Shown in pieces: positions 1 through 8,985 of a stretch of DNA of 62,092 nt. The position numbers and the translations under genes are program-made. Source of the DNA: Verrucomicrobiota bacterium (GTDB lineage: Bacteria; Verrucomicrobiota; Verrucomicrobiia; Opitutales; Opitutaceae); the NCBI GenBank assembly GCA_018239845.1, contig JAFEGO010000113.1, positions 1-62,092 of the forward strand, written 5' to 3'. Position 1 is the first letter of the stretch. Every line of letters starts with the position of its first letter. The notes under the pieces were generated by a model that was given only the letters and a program-made list of their open reading frames with translations, was not told where the DNA came from and made no database searches.

Positions 1-231
1 AGGAACATCCATTAAACATAGAAATATTCTCCCACGCGATACAAATGAAGTATCAATGCGCTCGAATAAAACATGCTCTACGCCAACCTGAGCTACGATA
101 GATGCATATTCATTTGATTCACAACTCTGTTCCTTAATCTTAAGAAATAATTGTTCAGCACTCGATACTGGTTGCGATTTAAGCATAGGTGCAAATATAG
201 CTATCAGATTTAAAAGTAGGTATAGTTTCAT
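1..231 (-). CDS. Exported small protein, cut by window edge; candidate immunity protein for the RHS toxin
   Basis: An open frame of 77 codons without stop starts at an ATG at 231 and runs off the left edge. It begins only 3 bases after the stop of the RHS gene, on the same strand, so it should be co-transcribed. Residues 1 to about 20 (MKLYLLLNLIAIFAPMLKSQ) look like a Sec signal peptide: one Lys, a Leu/Ile-rich core, then a polar stretch. The rest is ordinary mixed sequence with no motif I recognise. The DNA is AT-rich, unlike the housekeeping genes but like the adjacent toxin tip. In polymorphic toxin loci the gene directly after the variable toxin tip usually encodes the cognate immunity protein, so that role is inferred from position. 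An export signal would fit a toxin acting outside the cytoplasm. The 3' end is not in the window. Confidence 0.6.
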   Translation of the reverse strand, partial: MKLYLLLNLIAIFAPMLKSQPVSSAEQLFLKIKEQSCESNEYASIVAQVGVEHVLFERIDTSFVSRGRIFLCLMDVP

Positions 232-234
232 AAC

Positions 235-3200
235 TCAGTGTTTATGATTTTTGTCCCAAAATGAACCATAATAATCTGTATACTGTTGACCGGTTGTGCT
301 TGTTGTGTATGTTGTAGCATACATTATCATTAAGTAAGGCATTTTCTGATTGCTTGGCATTGCGCGCCACGTGGCGGCGTTAGACGGAGCAGAAACCTGA
401 TTCTGTAGTTCAAAATGTATCAGCATAGCGAGCGTCTCCGCTACAGCTTCATTCTTAAGCCATGTGTTGATAAAATCTTGCCGATTTTGGTTCCATACGT
501 TCCCTTGATTGAAATGATAACGAGATTGAAAGGCATGGCCGAGCTCATGCGCAGCCTCCTCAGCAGCATCGGCAAGATTTTTCCCATCGGTTCCTACATA
601 AATATTTGTTCCATTTGAGTAGGTACCTGTTCTATTTGGATACAATGTTATTGTTGGTTTTGTCAGATTGTATACTGAAGAGCCTATAGAACTGGAATTA
701 ATGATTTTAACCAGATCACTTTCAGTGTAAGCTCCCCCTGTAGACCTTGGATTACCGATAGGGGCTGCGCTGTCTGGGGTATATGTCTGCGTCAAATTAT
801 CGTAACCATTGGTACTTGCATTCCACATTCCCCATTCTCCCGTCATTAAATCTTTTCCAAAAGTCACCACATCCCTGCCACTAGTTGAATCAGATATTAC
901 GATCGATTCGCTCGTAGCTTTTAATCTAAAATTATCGCCGCCTGTCATATCTACTCCCAATAGATTTAGGGCCTCAGTCATAGCTGCGACTTTATCGGCA
1001 TCCGTTTTTGCATTTTCTAATTTAGTTGCAGCTTTTTCTTTAGTTTCTTTAGCGAGCGCGGCCATCTGCGCAGCGTACATGTTGTCCGCTGCATTTTGCA
1101 TTGCCCCCCACAAATCGGCGTCAGTGCCTACACGTCCAGTCTCTCCCACGTTGTCGGGCTTCATCCCATTCCACAGCGTGGAGTTCCCATACATGTCGTC
1201 TCGCTGACTCGGCGACAAAGCCGAGTAGGCCGCCCAGTCCGCCTGTGGATCCAATCCTAGATAATCCCAAGCGTTGATGCCATTGTTGCCGCAGAAGCCG
1301 TAGAGATTGATGCCGCCATTCTCGCCACTCGGATCGCGGTTGATGAAGCGGCCCAGGCTCGGGCTGTAGTAGCGGTGGCCGTAGTACACGAGGCCGGTGT
1401 CCTCGTCGGTGTACTTGGTGCAGGAGCGGAAGCGATTGATCGCGGCGTAGGTGCCGTCGGCGCGGATGAGTTCACCGAAGGGGCTATACTCGTAGGTCGC
1501 CACAAGAGTGCCGTCGCTCTTGATCATCGCCGCCACGTTGCCCGAGCCATCGTAGGCGGGGAAGTAGCTGGCACCATTGTCCTGCACAGTAAGGAGGGCG
1601 CCGATGCCGCCCATGCCGGTCGTCGTGCCGGAGAGGTCGAGACCCCAGATAAAATGCCGCAAAATCGTGCCGTCGGTCTTCAATTCAGCGATTACATTCC
1701 ACCCGTTGTAGATGAAACGCAACTCCCCATCGTGCGTCGCATCGGTGGCGCGGGTGGCCCAGGAGCCGCCGCTATAGTCCTCGATCTTGCGGGAGACACG
1801 GCGGCCGAGGTAGTCGTAGGTGAAGGTGAGGCGCACTTGTGGCAGGCTGGGGCTGACCGCGGCCAAGGCAGCGGCGGCGCTGCCAGCGGCGGGGGACGCC
1901 GCGCTGCCAGTCGTGGTGTAGGCCCCAGTGCTGGAGTTGAACACATTGGGGTTGGTCGCCATCCCGATCAGCCGGTTTTCGGCGTCCCAGGTGTAAGTCC
2001 AGTGGCCGTCGGCGGTGAGATTGCCATCGATATCGTAGGTCAGGTCCTCGCTGGCCTTGGGCATGAAGACCGACTTGGTAGTGCCGGTCGCCAAGGTGCT
2101 CCCGCTGACGGTGCCCACCGCCTTGATGCCGATGGTCTGCTGGATGGCGCCGGACCCATTGGCGACCATGCCTTCCGCGCCCCAGTAGTTGCCCGTATTG
2201 CCGCCGGCCACGTTGTCCACCGTGCTGGCGCCATCGTTGCCGGCCACCAGCACCTTGATCCCGGTGGCGGTGCCGGAATAGGTGCCTTGCACGGAAATCG
2301 CGTGGTTTTCTCGGTTGGTGATCTGGTTGAGGCTGTTGGCAGTGAAGGCGTCCGCCAGCGTGGGGCTCAGCGTGTGATTCCCCGAAGCTCGGTTGCCCGC
2401 ATTGTCGTAGGTGTAGCCGTAGGTGCGACCGGCGAGCGCGGGGTTGGTGTCGCTGGCCTCGTCGGAGCCGGCGATATCGCCGTACCGGGCGTTGGCGGAG
2501 ACCACCTGGCCCCGGCCATCGTAGGTGTAGCGGTAATAGGTGGCCGCGCCGATGTCGGCATAGGCGGCGCCGGACTGCTTGGCGGTCGTGCGCTGGCCGA
2601 GATCGTTATAATTGTAGTCGTATTGGGTCTGGATGGAGCCGGGGCCGGTGCCGTACTGCGTGATCAGCTGTGTGACCGCATCGCGCGTGGCGTAGTAGTC
2701 ACGGGTCTGGGCGTAGCCGGTCGCGGTGTTGGCGACGCCGGAGATGAGATTATCGGAGTTGGTCTTGTATGAGTAGGCGAAGTCGTAGTTGGTCAGGCCG
2801 TTGCCGTGGCCGCCGATGGTGTCCACGCGGCCGTCGGCCTTGTAGGCGTAGGCACTGGTCTGGTCGGCGGCGTGCGTGCTGCTCGTACCGAGGTCCATGC
2901 CGGTCAGCCGGCCGATGACGCCAGAGGTGGCGTAGTTATACGTGATCTGGCGGGCGACGCTGCTGGTATTGTTGTAAAACGCGGGGAGGCCCTCGCTGGT
3001 GAGCTGCAAGTCGGTCCCGTAGGTGAAGGTGCGGGTGCGAGCCGCATCGTTGGATCCGGACACGCCGGTGCCATCGATCACCGTTTTCACCAAGCCGAGT
3101 CGGTTGTAATCCATGGCGATCGCGGGGGTGATGCCATCGCTGTAGGTGGTATCGGTGAGCGCCCCGGAGGGATCGTCGTAAACGTAGGTCGTGACGGTGC

Positions 3201-6200
3201 CGCGGCCGTTGGTGCGGGTTTTCACCCGGCCGAGGGAGTCGTAGGTGTAAGCCGTGCGGGCGTTGGGTTTGGTCGAGGCATTCCATGTGGCATCGCGCTT
3301 CTCGCTCAGGAGCGGGAGATCGGAGGAATAATAAAAGGTGGTGACATCCGCCGTGCTGGGGCTGCTCGGCCAGGCATTGTCGGTCCACATGGTACCGGTG
3401 CCGCCGCGGTAGGTGGACTGGTACTGGAGGCGGCCGAAGAGATCGTAGTCGTACTTGACCGGCAGGGTGCCGTCGCCCCACTGCTTCTCCACCTGGCCGC
3501 GGGTGTTGTATGAGACGTAAACACCGTGAGTGCCCGCGTCCACCGTGAGATTTACCCGGCCGGCGTTGTCGTAGTAATAGCTCGCGATGGTCACGCCACT
3601 GGCGAACTTGGTTTCCTGCACCTGACCGGTGCTGGGGCTATAAACGGTGACGACGCCGCCCTTGCGGGGATCATTGGTCTGGACCGCGCGGCCAAAGCCG
3701 TCGTACTGCACAGTGGTTTCCAAACCGTGCGGATTGATGCTGCGAACGGGCAGGCCGTTATAGCTGACCTGCACGGCATCGGTGCCAGAGTCGGGTACGT
3801 CGGTAGTCACCGTCACGGTGCGGGCGGAGGAATCCACCACGGTGGTCTGGATCGTGACGAGATTGTTGGCATCGGTAGTCGTGGCCACGGCCCGGGTGTT
3901 GCCGGAGTAGCCGGTAAGACGCACCGCGGAAGTCTGCACGGGGGTCGCGCCTGTGGTAGCGGTGCCGGAGTTGTCGGTCTCATAAACCGACTTGGTGGTT
4001 GTGGCCCAGTAGTTGGTACCGTCGTAGGTGATGGTTGTCTCGGTCTTGCTGATGCGGTCAGTGCCGCCGTAATCGATCGTGTCGGCATTGGCCACGTCGA
4101 GCGCGGTAACGGTCTGGTCGCCCATGTCGTTGTAGCCATAGAGCGTGGGCTTCGGGTAATCGGTGCCGGAGGGACCGGTGGTGGCGGTCTTCCAGAGCTG
4201 ACCCTTGCTGTTGTAGCTGTAGGTGGTGTCCACGTTGTTGCCGCCGATATCGGGCTGGCGGTCGAGGACCTTGCGACCCAACCAATCAACCTGGGTGACC
4301 TGCCAGGCACCGGAGGACCCGTTCTGCGCGTGCACGGTGGTCGTGATGTTGCCATTCGACTCGACGTTGTAGCCGTAATAGGAGGCGATCTGAGCGGTGC
4401 CGGTCACGCTCTTGGTCTCGCCGTCAGCGTAGCTCTCGATAATCTTCGTGGCGCCGCCCGGGGAAGTGATCGTCTGAATCTTGGCATTGGAGTTGTAGCT
4501 GTAGCCCGTCGTGTAGCTGCCGGGTGCGACCGAAGAGACGATTTGGCCGGCCTGATTGTACGTCGAGGTGGTGGTGAGGGAGGTGACGCTGGTGCCGGCA
4601 GACACAACCGTCGTGGCGTGGTTAAGTGCATCGTACGTGTAGGTGGTGGTGATGTCACCCGAAGGCACGACCACGCCGGTGTACGAGTAACCGGAACCCG
4701 CGGTCTTGGTCGTGACCGAGACACGCTGGAGGGCATCGGGTGTGTAGCTGGTCTTGATGCCGGTCTCGTCGATCTCGTAATCCATGAACTCATTTGTGTA
4801 GTGGGCGGTGTAAGTCGCACCATTGGACGAGGTCTTGCCGGTCAGTTTACCCGAGGAGCTATAGGTGAAAGTAGTCGAGCCGACCGTGGGCGTGCTGCCG
4901 CTCAGCCAAGCCACGGAGTCCTGCTGGACCAGCACGCCGTGCTGCTGGTACGATACGGTCTCGGTGGACTGGCCGCGGACAAGGTACACCGTCTCCACTG
5001 TGGTGCCGCTGTAGCCGGGGTAAGCGTCCGAGTTGGTGACCGAGCTGTCCACGCCGTGCAGGGCGATCTCCTTGCCGTCGGGGCCGCTGCCGGGCGAGAA
5101 AGAGCCGGAACTATATGTCCCTTGAATTTGGATATACGCATCCACCCGGCCGTTGGGATATTTGACCGAATAGGGTTTGCCGTTATAGAACGCGTATGCG
5201 GAGGACTGGTTGGGCTGATAGGTCTTCGTCACCGTCGTCAGGTAATGCGTGGCGTCGGAGTAGTCGTTGCGGGTCTGGATCCAGACTTTGGCCTCGTTAA
5301 TGACATTGTTGATGCTGTTGGTGCAGGTCGTCTTCGCCACAACGACGTTGTCGATCTGCCGCACCTGGCTGTTGAGCAAGGGGGTCTGGTAATCCCACCC
5401 GCCATCGTAATCGTAAATGGTGACGTCGCCGCTGCTTTCGGAGAAGGATCCGGGGAGCGTGCCATCGAGGCGCGAACGGTAGATGTGATGGATCTGGCCG
5501 CGCTTGGCCAAGGTCGTCTCGCTACTGGTGTAGTAGTCGTAATGCACCCAGCTGCCACTTGGCTGGACAACGGTCTGGAGTTTACCGTCCACGGCAGCAT
5601 CCACTCCGTCGTAATAGCTGTAGGTCGTGGTGTAGGCCTGACCGTCGGGATCGACCACGGTCTTGATCAACTCTTCATCCCAGCTATACGTGTGGTAGGT
5701 GTTGATCGTCTTGGCCGTCTGGGTGCCGTTGGCCTCCTTGATCAGGACCGTCTCCACCCGGTCGCCGCTGACGATGCTGTTCGTCCGGGTCTCCGTTTTC
5801 AGGCCGCCGTAGCTGGTGCTCCAGCTGGTGGCGCCGGACGAATCGTAGACGGCCACGGTATCGACCGAAAAGCTGCCGGATGATTGGGTCACCTTGATAT
5901 GGTTGGTCGTGCCGTCCTTGCTGATGACGTAGGATTTGAACGGCGTACCGCTGAAGGTATAACGGACACCCGTACCATCCTGGATGGAGGAGTCGCTCGT
6001 CGTGCCGGTCACAACGCTCGGAGCATAAAAATCCAGCTGATAGCCGGAGCCGACACCGCCCGAAAGATCAGAAACGTTTACAAAGGCCTCGGGGGCGAGA
6101 ATCTGCCGCAATCCATAGTTATCCGGCTTCACCGTCACCTCGGGCGAGGGTCGCATGTAGTTAAGAGCAGAGCGGTAAAAAACTCCCGCGCTGAAGACAC

Positions 6201-6810
6201 CCTGATGCATCACAATGAGGCCCGCCCCGTCGCCATTGAGAAGATGCCCGAGACCGGCTTTCCACACCACATCGCGCACCTGCAACCCGGAAGAAGCGCC
6301 AGCCATATCTCCGTAACTGACCGGGCGCAGCATGATCGGTTTGCTGATGATCGTGGATGTGGATCCGGTCACCTCGGTCACCGTCGGGGCATTGGGGCTC
6401 GTGTTCGTGATATCCAAATCACTGGTGAGCACACCGCCGACATAGATAGCGTAGCCCGGCGGCGGGGTGAACGTGACGTGCATGTGACTCATGCCCGGAT
6501 CCGCGCTGAACCCTACATAATAAATAACTCCTGGATAGATGACACCCGCACCATTGAACGGATGGCCCAGTGTTGACTGGGTGTACATATGCGGGCCCTG
6601 ACCAAGCCAGACTTCGCAAGCGACGGTCTGACCAGGATCGGACTCATTGTCGCTATCGTAGGCACCGGTCATAAGCACATGCTGCGCCCGGTCCACCCCC
6701 AACGCGGCGTGCAACCGCACCGAGGAGACCAAGGTCAACACAGTCAAGACAGCCAGCCAGCGCAGGCTGGCGGCAACAGAAGAGCGGGAAAGATGCGCGC
6801 GGGAGGACAT
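235..6810 (-). CDS. RHS/YD-repeat polymorphic toxin with C-terminal HExxH metallopeptidase-like tip
   Basis: A 2191-residue exported RHS protein. Residues 1-35 are a signal peptide ending near LHA. An N-terminal beta-rich part is followed from about residue 370 by many YD-type repeats (YxYDxxGR variants), which in this family build a hollow shell around the toxin. The RHS-associated core ends with an RFINRDPSG block and DYLGL at 1849-1853; the second half of the usual DPxG...DPxG autocleavage motif reads DYLG. The last 336 residues (about 1856-2191) are the variable tip. They contain HELGH at 2088-2092, followed about 40 residues later by NEAVAET, which could supply a third, glutamate zinc ligand as in gluzincin peptidases. 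The tip DNA is much more AT-rich than the core, suggesting exchange of toxin modules. The protein carries a Sec signal rather than a PAAR or VgrG part, so type VI delivery is not indicated. It sits 18 bases after the MBG gene in one operon. Confidence 0.88.
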   Translation of the reverse strand: MSSRAHLSRSSVAASLRWLAVLTVLTLVSSVRLHAALGVDRAQHVLMTGAYDSDNESDPGQTVACEVWLGQGPHMYTQSTLGHPFNGAGVIYPGVIYYVGFSADPGMSHMHVTFTPPPGYAIYVGGVLTSDLDITNTSPNAPTVTEVTGSTSTIISKPIMLRPVSYGDMAGASSGLQVRDVVWKAGLGHLLNGDGAGLIVMHQGVFSAGVFYRSALNYMRPSPEVTVKPDNYGLRQILAPEAFVNVSDLSGGVGSGYQLDFYAPSVVTGTTSDSSIQDGTGVRYTFSGTPFKSYVISKDGTTNHIKVTQSSGSFSVDTVAVYDSSGATSWSTSYGGLKTETRTNSIVSGDRVETVLIKEANGTQTAKTINTYHTYSWDEELIKTVVDPDGQAYTTTYSYYDGVDAAVDGKLQTVVQPSGSWVHYDYYTSSETTLAKRGQIHHIYRSRLDGTLPGSFSESSGDVTIYDYDGGWDYQTPLLNSQVRQIDNVVVAKTTCTNSINNVINEAKVWIQTRNDYSDATHYLTTVTKTYQPNQSSAYAFYNGKPYSVKYPNGRVDAYIQIQGTYSSGSFSPGSGPDGKEIALHGVDSSVTNSDAYPGYSGTTVETVYLVRGQSTETVSYQQHGVLVQQDSVAWLSGSTPTVGSTTFTYSSSGKLTGKTSSNGATYTAHYTNEFMDYEIDETGIKTSYTPDALQRVSVTTKTAGSGYSYTGVVVPSGDITTTYTYDALNHATTVVSAGTSVTSLTTTSTYNQAGQIVSSVAPGSYTTGYSYNSNAKIQTITSPGGATKIIESYADGETKSVTGTAQIASYYGYNVESNGNITTTVHAQNGSSGAWQVTQVDWLGRKVLDRQPDIGGNNVDTTYSYNSKGQLWKTATTGPSGTDYPKPTLYGYNDMGDQTVTALDVANADTIDYGGTDRISKTETTITYDGTNYWATTTKSVYETDNSGTATTGATPVQTSAVRLTGYSGNTRAVATTTDANNLVTIQTTVVDSSARTVTVTTDVPDSGTDAVQVSYNGLPVRSINPHGLETTVQYDGFGRAVQTNDPRKGGVVTVYSPSTGQVQETKFASGVTIASYYYDNAGRVNLTVDAGTHGVYVSYNTRGQVEKQWGDGTLPVKYDYDLFGRLQYQSTYRGGTGTMWTDNAWPSSPSTADVTTFYYSSDLPLLSEKRDATWNASTKPNARTAYTYDSLGRVKTRTNGRGTVTTYVYDDPSGALTDTTYSDGITPAIAMDYNRLGLVKTVIDGTGVSGSNDAARTRTFTYGTDLQLTSEGLPAFYNNTSSVARQITYNYATSGVIGRLTGMDLGTSSTHAADQTSAYAYKADGRVDTIGGHGNGLTNYDFAYSYKTNSDNLISGVANTATGYAQTRDYYATRDAVTQLITQYGTGPGSIQTQYDYNYNDLGQRTTAKQSGAAYADIGAATYYRYTYDGRGQVVSANARYGDIAGSDEASDTNPALAGRTYGYTYDNAGNRASGNHTLSPTLADAFTANSLNQITNRENHAISVQGTYSGTATGIKVLVAGNDGASTVDNVAGGNTGNYWGAEGMVANGSGAIQQTIGIKAVGTVSGSTLATGTTKSVFMPKASEDLTYDIDGNLTADGHWTYTWDAENRLIGMATNPNVFNSSTGAYTTTGSAASPAAGSAAAALAAVSPSLPQVRLTFTYDYLGRRVSRKIEDYSGGSWATRATDATHDGELRFIYNGWNVIAELKTDGTILRHFIWGLDLSGTTTGMGGIGALLTVQDNGASYFPAYDGSGNVAAMIKSDGTLVATYEYSPFGELIRADGTYAAINRFRSCTKYTDEDTGLVYYGHRYYSPSLGRFINRDPSGENGGINLYGFCGNNGINAWDYLGLDPQADWAAYSALSPSQRDDMYGNSTLWNGMKPDNVGETGRVGTDADLWGAMQNAADNMYAAQMAALAKETKEKAATKLENAKTDADKVAAMTEALNLLGVDMTGGDNFRLKATSESIVISDSTSGRDVVTFGKDLMTGEWGMWNASTNGYDNLTQTYTPDSAAPIGNPRSTGGAYTESDLVKIINSSSIGSSVYNLTKPTITLYPNRTGTYSNGTNIYVGTDGKNLADAAEEAAHELGHAFQSRYHFNQGNVWNQNRQDFINTWLKNEAVAETLAMLIHFELQNQVSAPSNAATWRAMPSNQKMPYLMIMYATTYTTSTTGQQYTDYYGSFWDKNHKH

Positions 6811-6828
6811 GGAAGGAGAGGATAAGGG

Positions 6829-8985
6829 TTAGCGCGGGGTGTTGACCTTGAGGGTGATCTGGCCCGAGGTGGCGGTGCCGCCGGAGGTGGGATCTGTCCC
6901 GAGGGCTATTTCCTCCTCATTGGTGAGGCCGTCGCCGTCGTAATCCCCGGTGGGACTGACGACCACCAGCGTGCCCGGGGCCGTGCCTTGGTAGTTGGTG
7001 TCGCTGATCGTTGCGGCGATGATGTAGGAGCCGATGGACGATGGCGCAGTGCCGCTGCCATCGTAGGTAAAGGTCACCGTCTTACCCGCCGGGCTGGTAA
7101 CGGCGGTCGGCACATGGGAGCCACTGTAGTGGAGCTGGAAAAGATTGCTGAGCGTGATGGTGGCGGTCGCTTTGTTGACCGTGAGGGTCGTGGTCTGGCT
7201 CGCCTGGCTGTAATTCACCGAATCGGTGGGCGTGAAAACCACCCAGAGCGTCTGGCTGTCTCCAGCGTTGAGGACCGTGCCGGCACTGATCACCGTGCCG
7301 GTGGCGGAGCCTAATCGGTAAACAAATGTGCCTGGCACGCCACCCGAGGAGGCATTGAGCTGCGTCGAGGAAAGCGCGGTGCCGTAGGTAATGGCCGATG
7401 GCGCGCTCCAGGTAATGGTCGGCGAGGTGGCGGAGATCGACCAATTTAGCGTCGTGCTCGAACTGGTGTAGTTGCCCGAGCCGACGACAGTGAAACTGTA
7501 GCTGCCGACGTAGGTGGCGTGGGAGGTGCCACCGGTGATCGAATACGTGGCGGACGGATCGCTGCCACCGACCGCAGGCGCAATATCCGAACCCGTGTAG
7601 CCAAAGCTACTTTGCGGCAGGTTGAACGTCACGAACTTCGGACCGACCGTGAAAGTCTGGGAGACATCGGAGGCGGCGCTGTAATTGGCCGTGCCACTCT
7701 GCGAGGCCTTGACCGTGACGGAGCCCGCTCCGGTGATCGTCAGCGTGCTGCCGCTCACCGTAGCAGGGCCGGAAGTCACCGAAAAAGTGATTGCGCCCCC
7801 CGAGGTGGCTGAGGCGCTGAGGCCAAAGGCCGCGTCGCCGTAGGTCTTGGTCCCGGGATTGGTGAAGGAGATCGTCTGGCTCGCTTGGTTGACCGTAAAG
7901 GTCTGCGTCACATCGGAGGCCGCGCTGTAATTGCTGTTCCCACCCTGCGAGGCCTTGACCGTCACAGAACCTGCCCCGGTAATTGTCAGCGTGCTGCCGC
8001 TCACTGTGGCTGGGCCGGAAGTCACCGAAAAAGTGATCGCGCCCCCCGAGGTGGCCGAGGCGCTGAGGCCAAAGGCCGCGTCGCCGTAGGTCTTGGTCCC
8101 GGGATTGGTAAAGGAGATCGTCTGGCTCGCTTGGTTGACCGTAAAGGTCTGCGTCACGTCGGAAGCCGCGTTGTAATTGCTGTTCCCACCCTGCGAGGCC
8201 TTGACCGAAACCGAACCTGTGCCGGTGATCGTCAGCGTGCTGCCGCTCAGCGAGGCCGGCCCCGATATCACCGTATAGCTGATACCTAAACCCGAGCTCG
8301 CCGAAGCACCGAGGCCGAATGAATCGCCGTAGGTTCTGGTCCCGGGATTGGTAAATGAGATCGTCTGGTTGGCCGGGTTGACGGTGAAAGTCTGCGTCAC
8401 ATCCGAGGCCGCATTGTAACTGCCATTGCCGCCTTGCGAGGCCTTCACTGAAACCGATCCGCCGCCCGTGATCGTCAGCGTGCTGCCGCTTACGGTGGCG
8501 GGACCCGAGGTCACGGTGAAAGTCACCCCAAGCCCGGAGCTGGCAGAGGCACTCAGGCTGAAGGCCGCGTCGCCGTAGGTCTTGGTCCCGGGATTGGTGA
8601 AGGAAATCGTCTGGTTCAGTTTCGTCACCGTCACCGAATAGGAGGCATAGTCGCTGTAATCGTCGCTGGTGGCCGTGGCAGCGTAGGTGATCGAACCGGA
8701 GCTGGATGGCGCAGTGTCACCTGTGCTGAAAGAAAGGCCGGAAAGGCTGCCGTAATCCCAAGGCGACGAGTATACGCTGCCGAGGTAAGAACCATTCTTG
8801 GTCACGTACAGACTTTGCATGGTCCCAAAAGCGTCGGTGCCGCTGGCGCCAACCGTGAAGCTTTGGTTGATCGTCACGCTGCTGGGAGCGGAAATGCTCG
8901 CATTGACTGGGTAGCCGGCGCGGGCGATCGACGCCAGGCAGAGCAAAATCACTGACAGGAGAAAGCCACGGAGTGAAATGCTCAC
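6829..8985 (-). CDS. Secreted MBG-repeat protein, adhesin-like
   Basis: A 718-residue exported protein. The start is the GTG at 8985: it overlaps the upstream stop as GTGA and has a strong Shine-Dalgarno sequence 5 bases away, whereas the longer reading gives an implausible Arg-rich leader. Residues 1-23 are a signal peptide ending ARA. Residues 124-450 are four 81-82-residue MBG-type repeats with the recurring core SFTNPGTKTYGD. Three more divergent Ig/MBG-like units follow, the second opening with ITYGTALS. The C-terminus has an acidic calcium-binding-like segment, DYDGDGLTNEEEIALGTDP, as in thrombospondin type 3 repeats. No PEP-CTERM or LPXTG anchor is visible. Such proteins are usually extracellular or surface adhesins; this one may present or stabilise the RHS protein encoded next in the operon, which is inference. 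Confidence 0.8.
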   Translation of the reverse strand: MSISLRGFLLSVILLCLASIARAGYPVNASISAPSSVTINQSFTVGASGTDAFGTMQSLYVTKNGSYLGSVYSSPWDYGSLSGLSFSTGDTAPSSSGSITYAATATSDDYSDYASYSVTVTKLNQTISFTNPGTKTYGDAAFSLSASASSGLGVTFTVTSGPATVSGSTLTITGGGSVSVKASQGGNGSYNAASDVTQTFTVNPANQTISFTNPGTRTYGDSFGLGASASSGLGISYTVISGPASLSGSTLTITGTGSVSVKASQGGNSNYNAASDVTQTFTVNQASQTISFTNPGTKTYGDAAFGLSASATSGGAITFSVTSGPATVSGSTLTITGAGSVTVKASQGGNSNYSAASDVTQTFTVNQASQTISFTNPGTKTYGDAAFGLSASATSGGAITFSVTSGPATVSGSTLTITGAGSVTVKASQSGTANYSAASDVSQTFTVGPKFVTFNLPQSSFGYTGSDIAPAVGGSDPSATYSITGGTSHATYVGSYSFTVVGSGNYTSSSTTLNWSISATSPTITWSAPSAITYGTALSSTQLNASSGGVPGTFVYRLGSATGTVISAGTVLNAGDSQTLWVVFTPTDSVNYSQASQTTTLTVNKATATITLSNLFQLHYSGSHVPTAVTSPAGKTVTFTYDGSGTAPSSIGSYIIAATISDTNYQGTAPGTLVVVSPTGDYDGDGLTNEEEIALGTDPTSGGTATSGQITLKVNTPR
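7636..8616 (-). repeat. Four tandem MBG repeats of about 246 bp
   Basis: Four in-frame copies of 82, 81, 82 and 82 codons lie inside the MBG gene. Landmark strings such as cttggtcccgggattgg recur at spacings of 246, 243 and 246 bases. The last two copies are almost identical at DNA level, indicating recent duplication or gene conversion, while the first two are more diverged. Confidence 0.9.

Noticed and set aside
1375..5883. Long plus-strand open frames (465 and 785 codons) opposite the RHS gene
   Set aside because: They are Gly/Val/Ala-rich antisense frames produced by the GC-rich YD-repeat coding strand; no signal, motif or domain is seen and the minus-strand protein is unambiguous.
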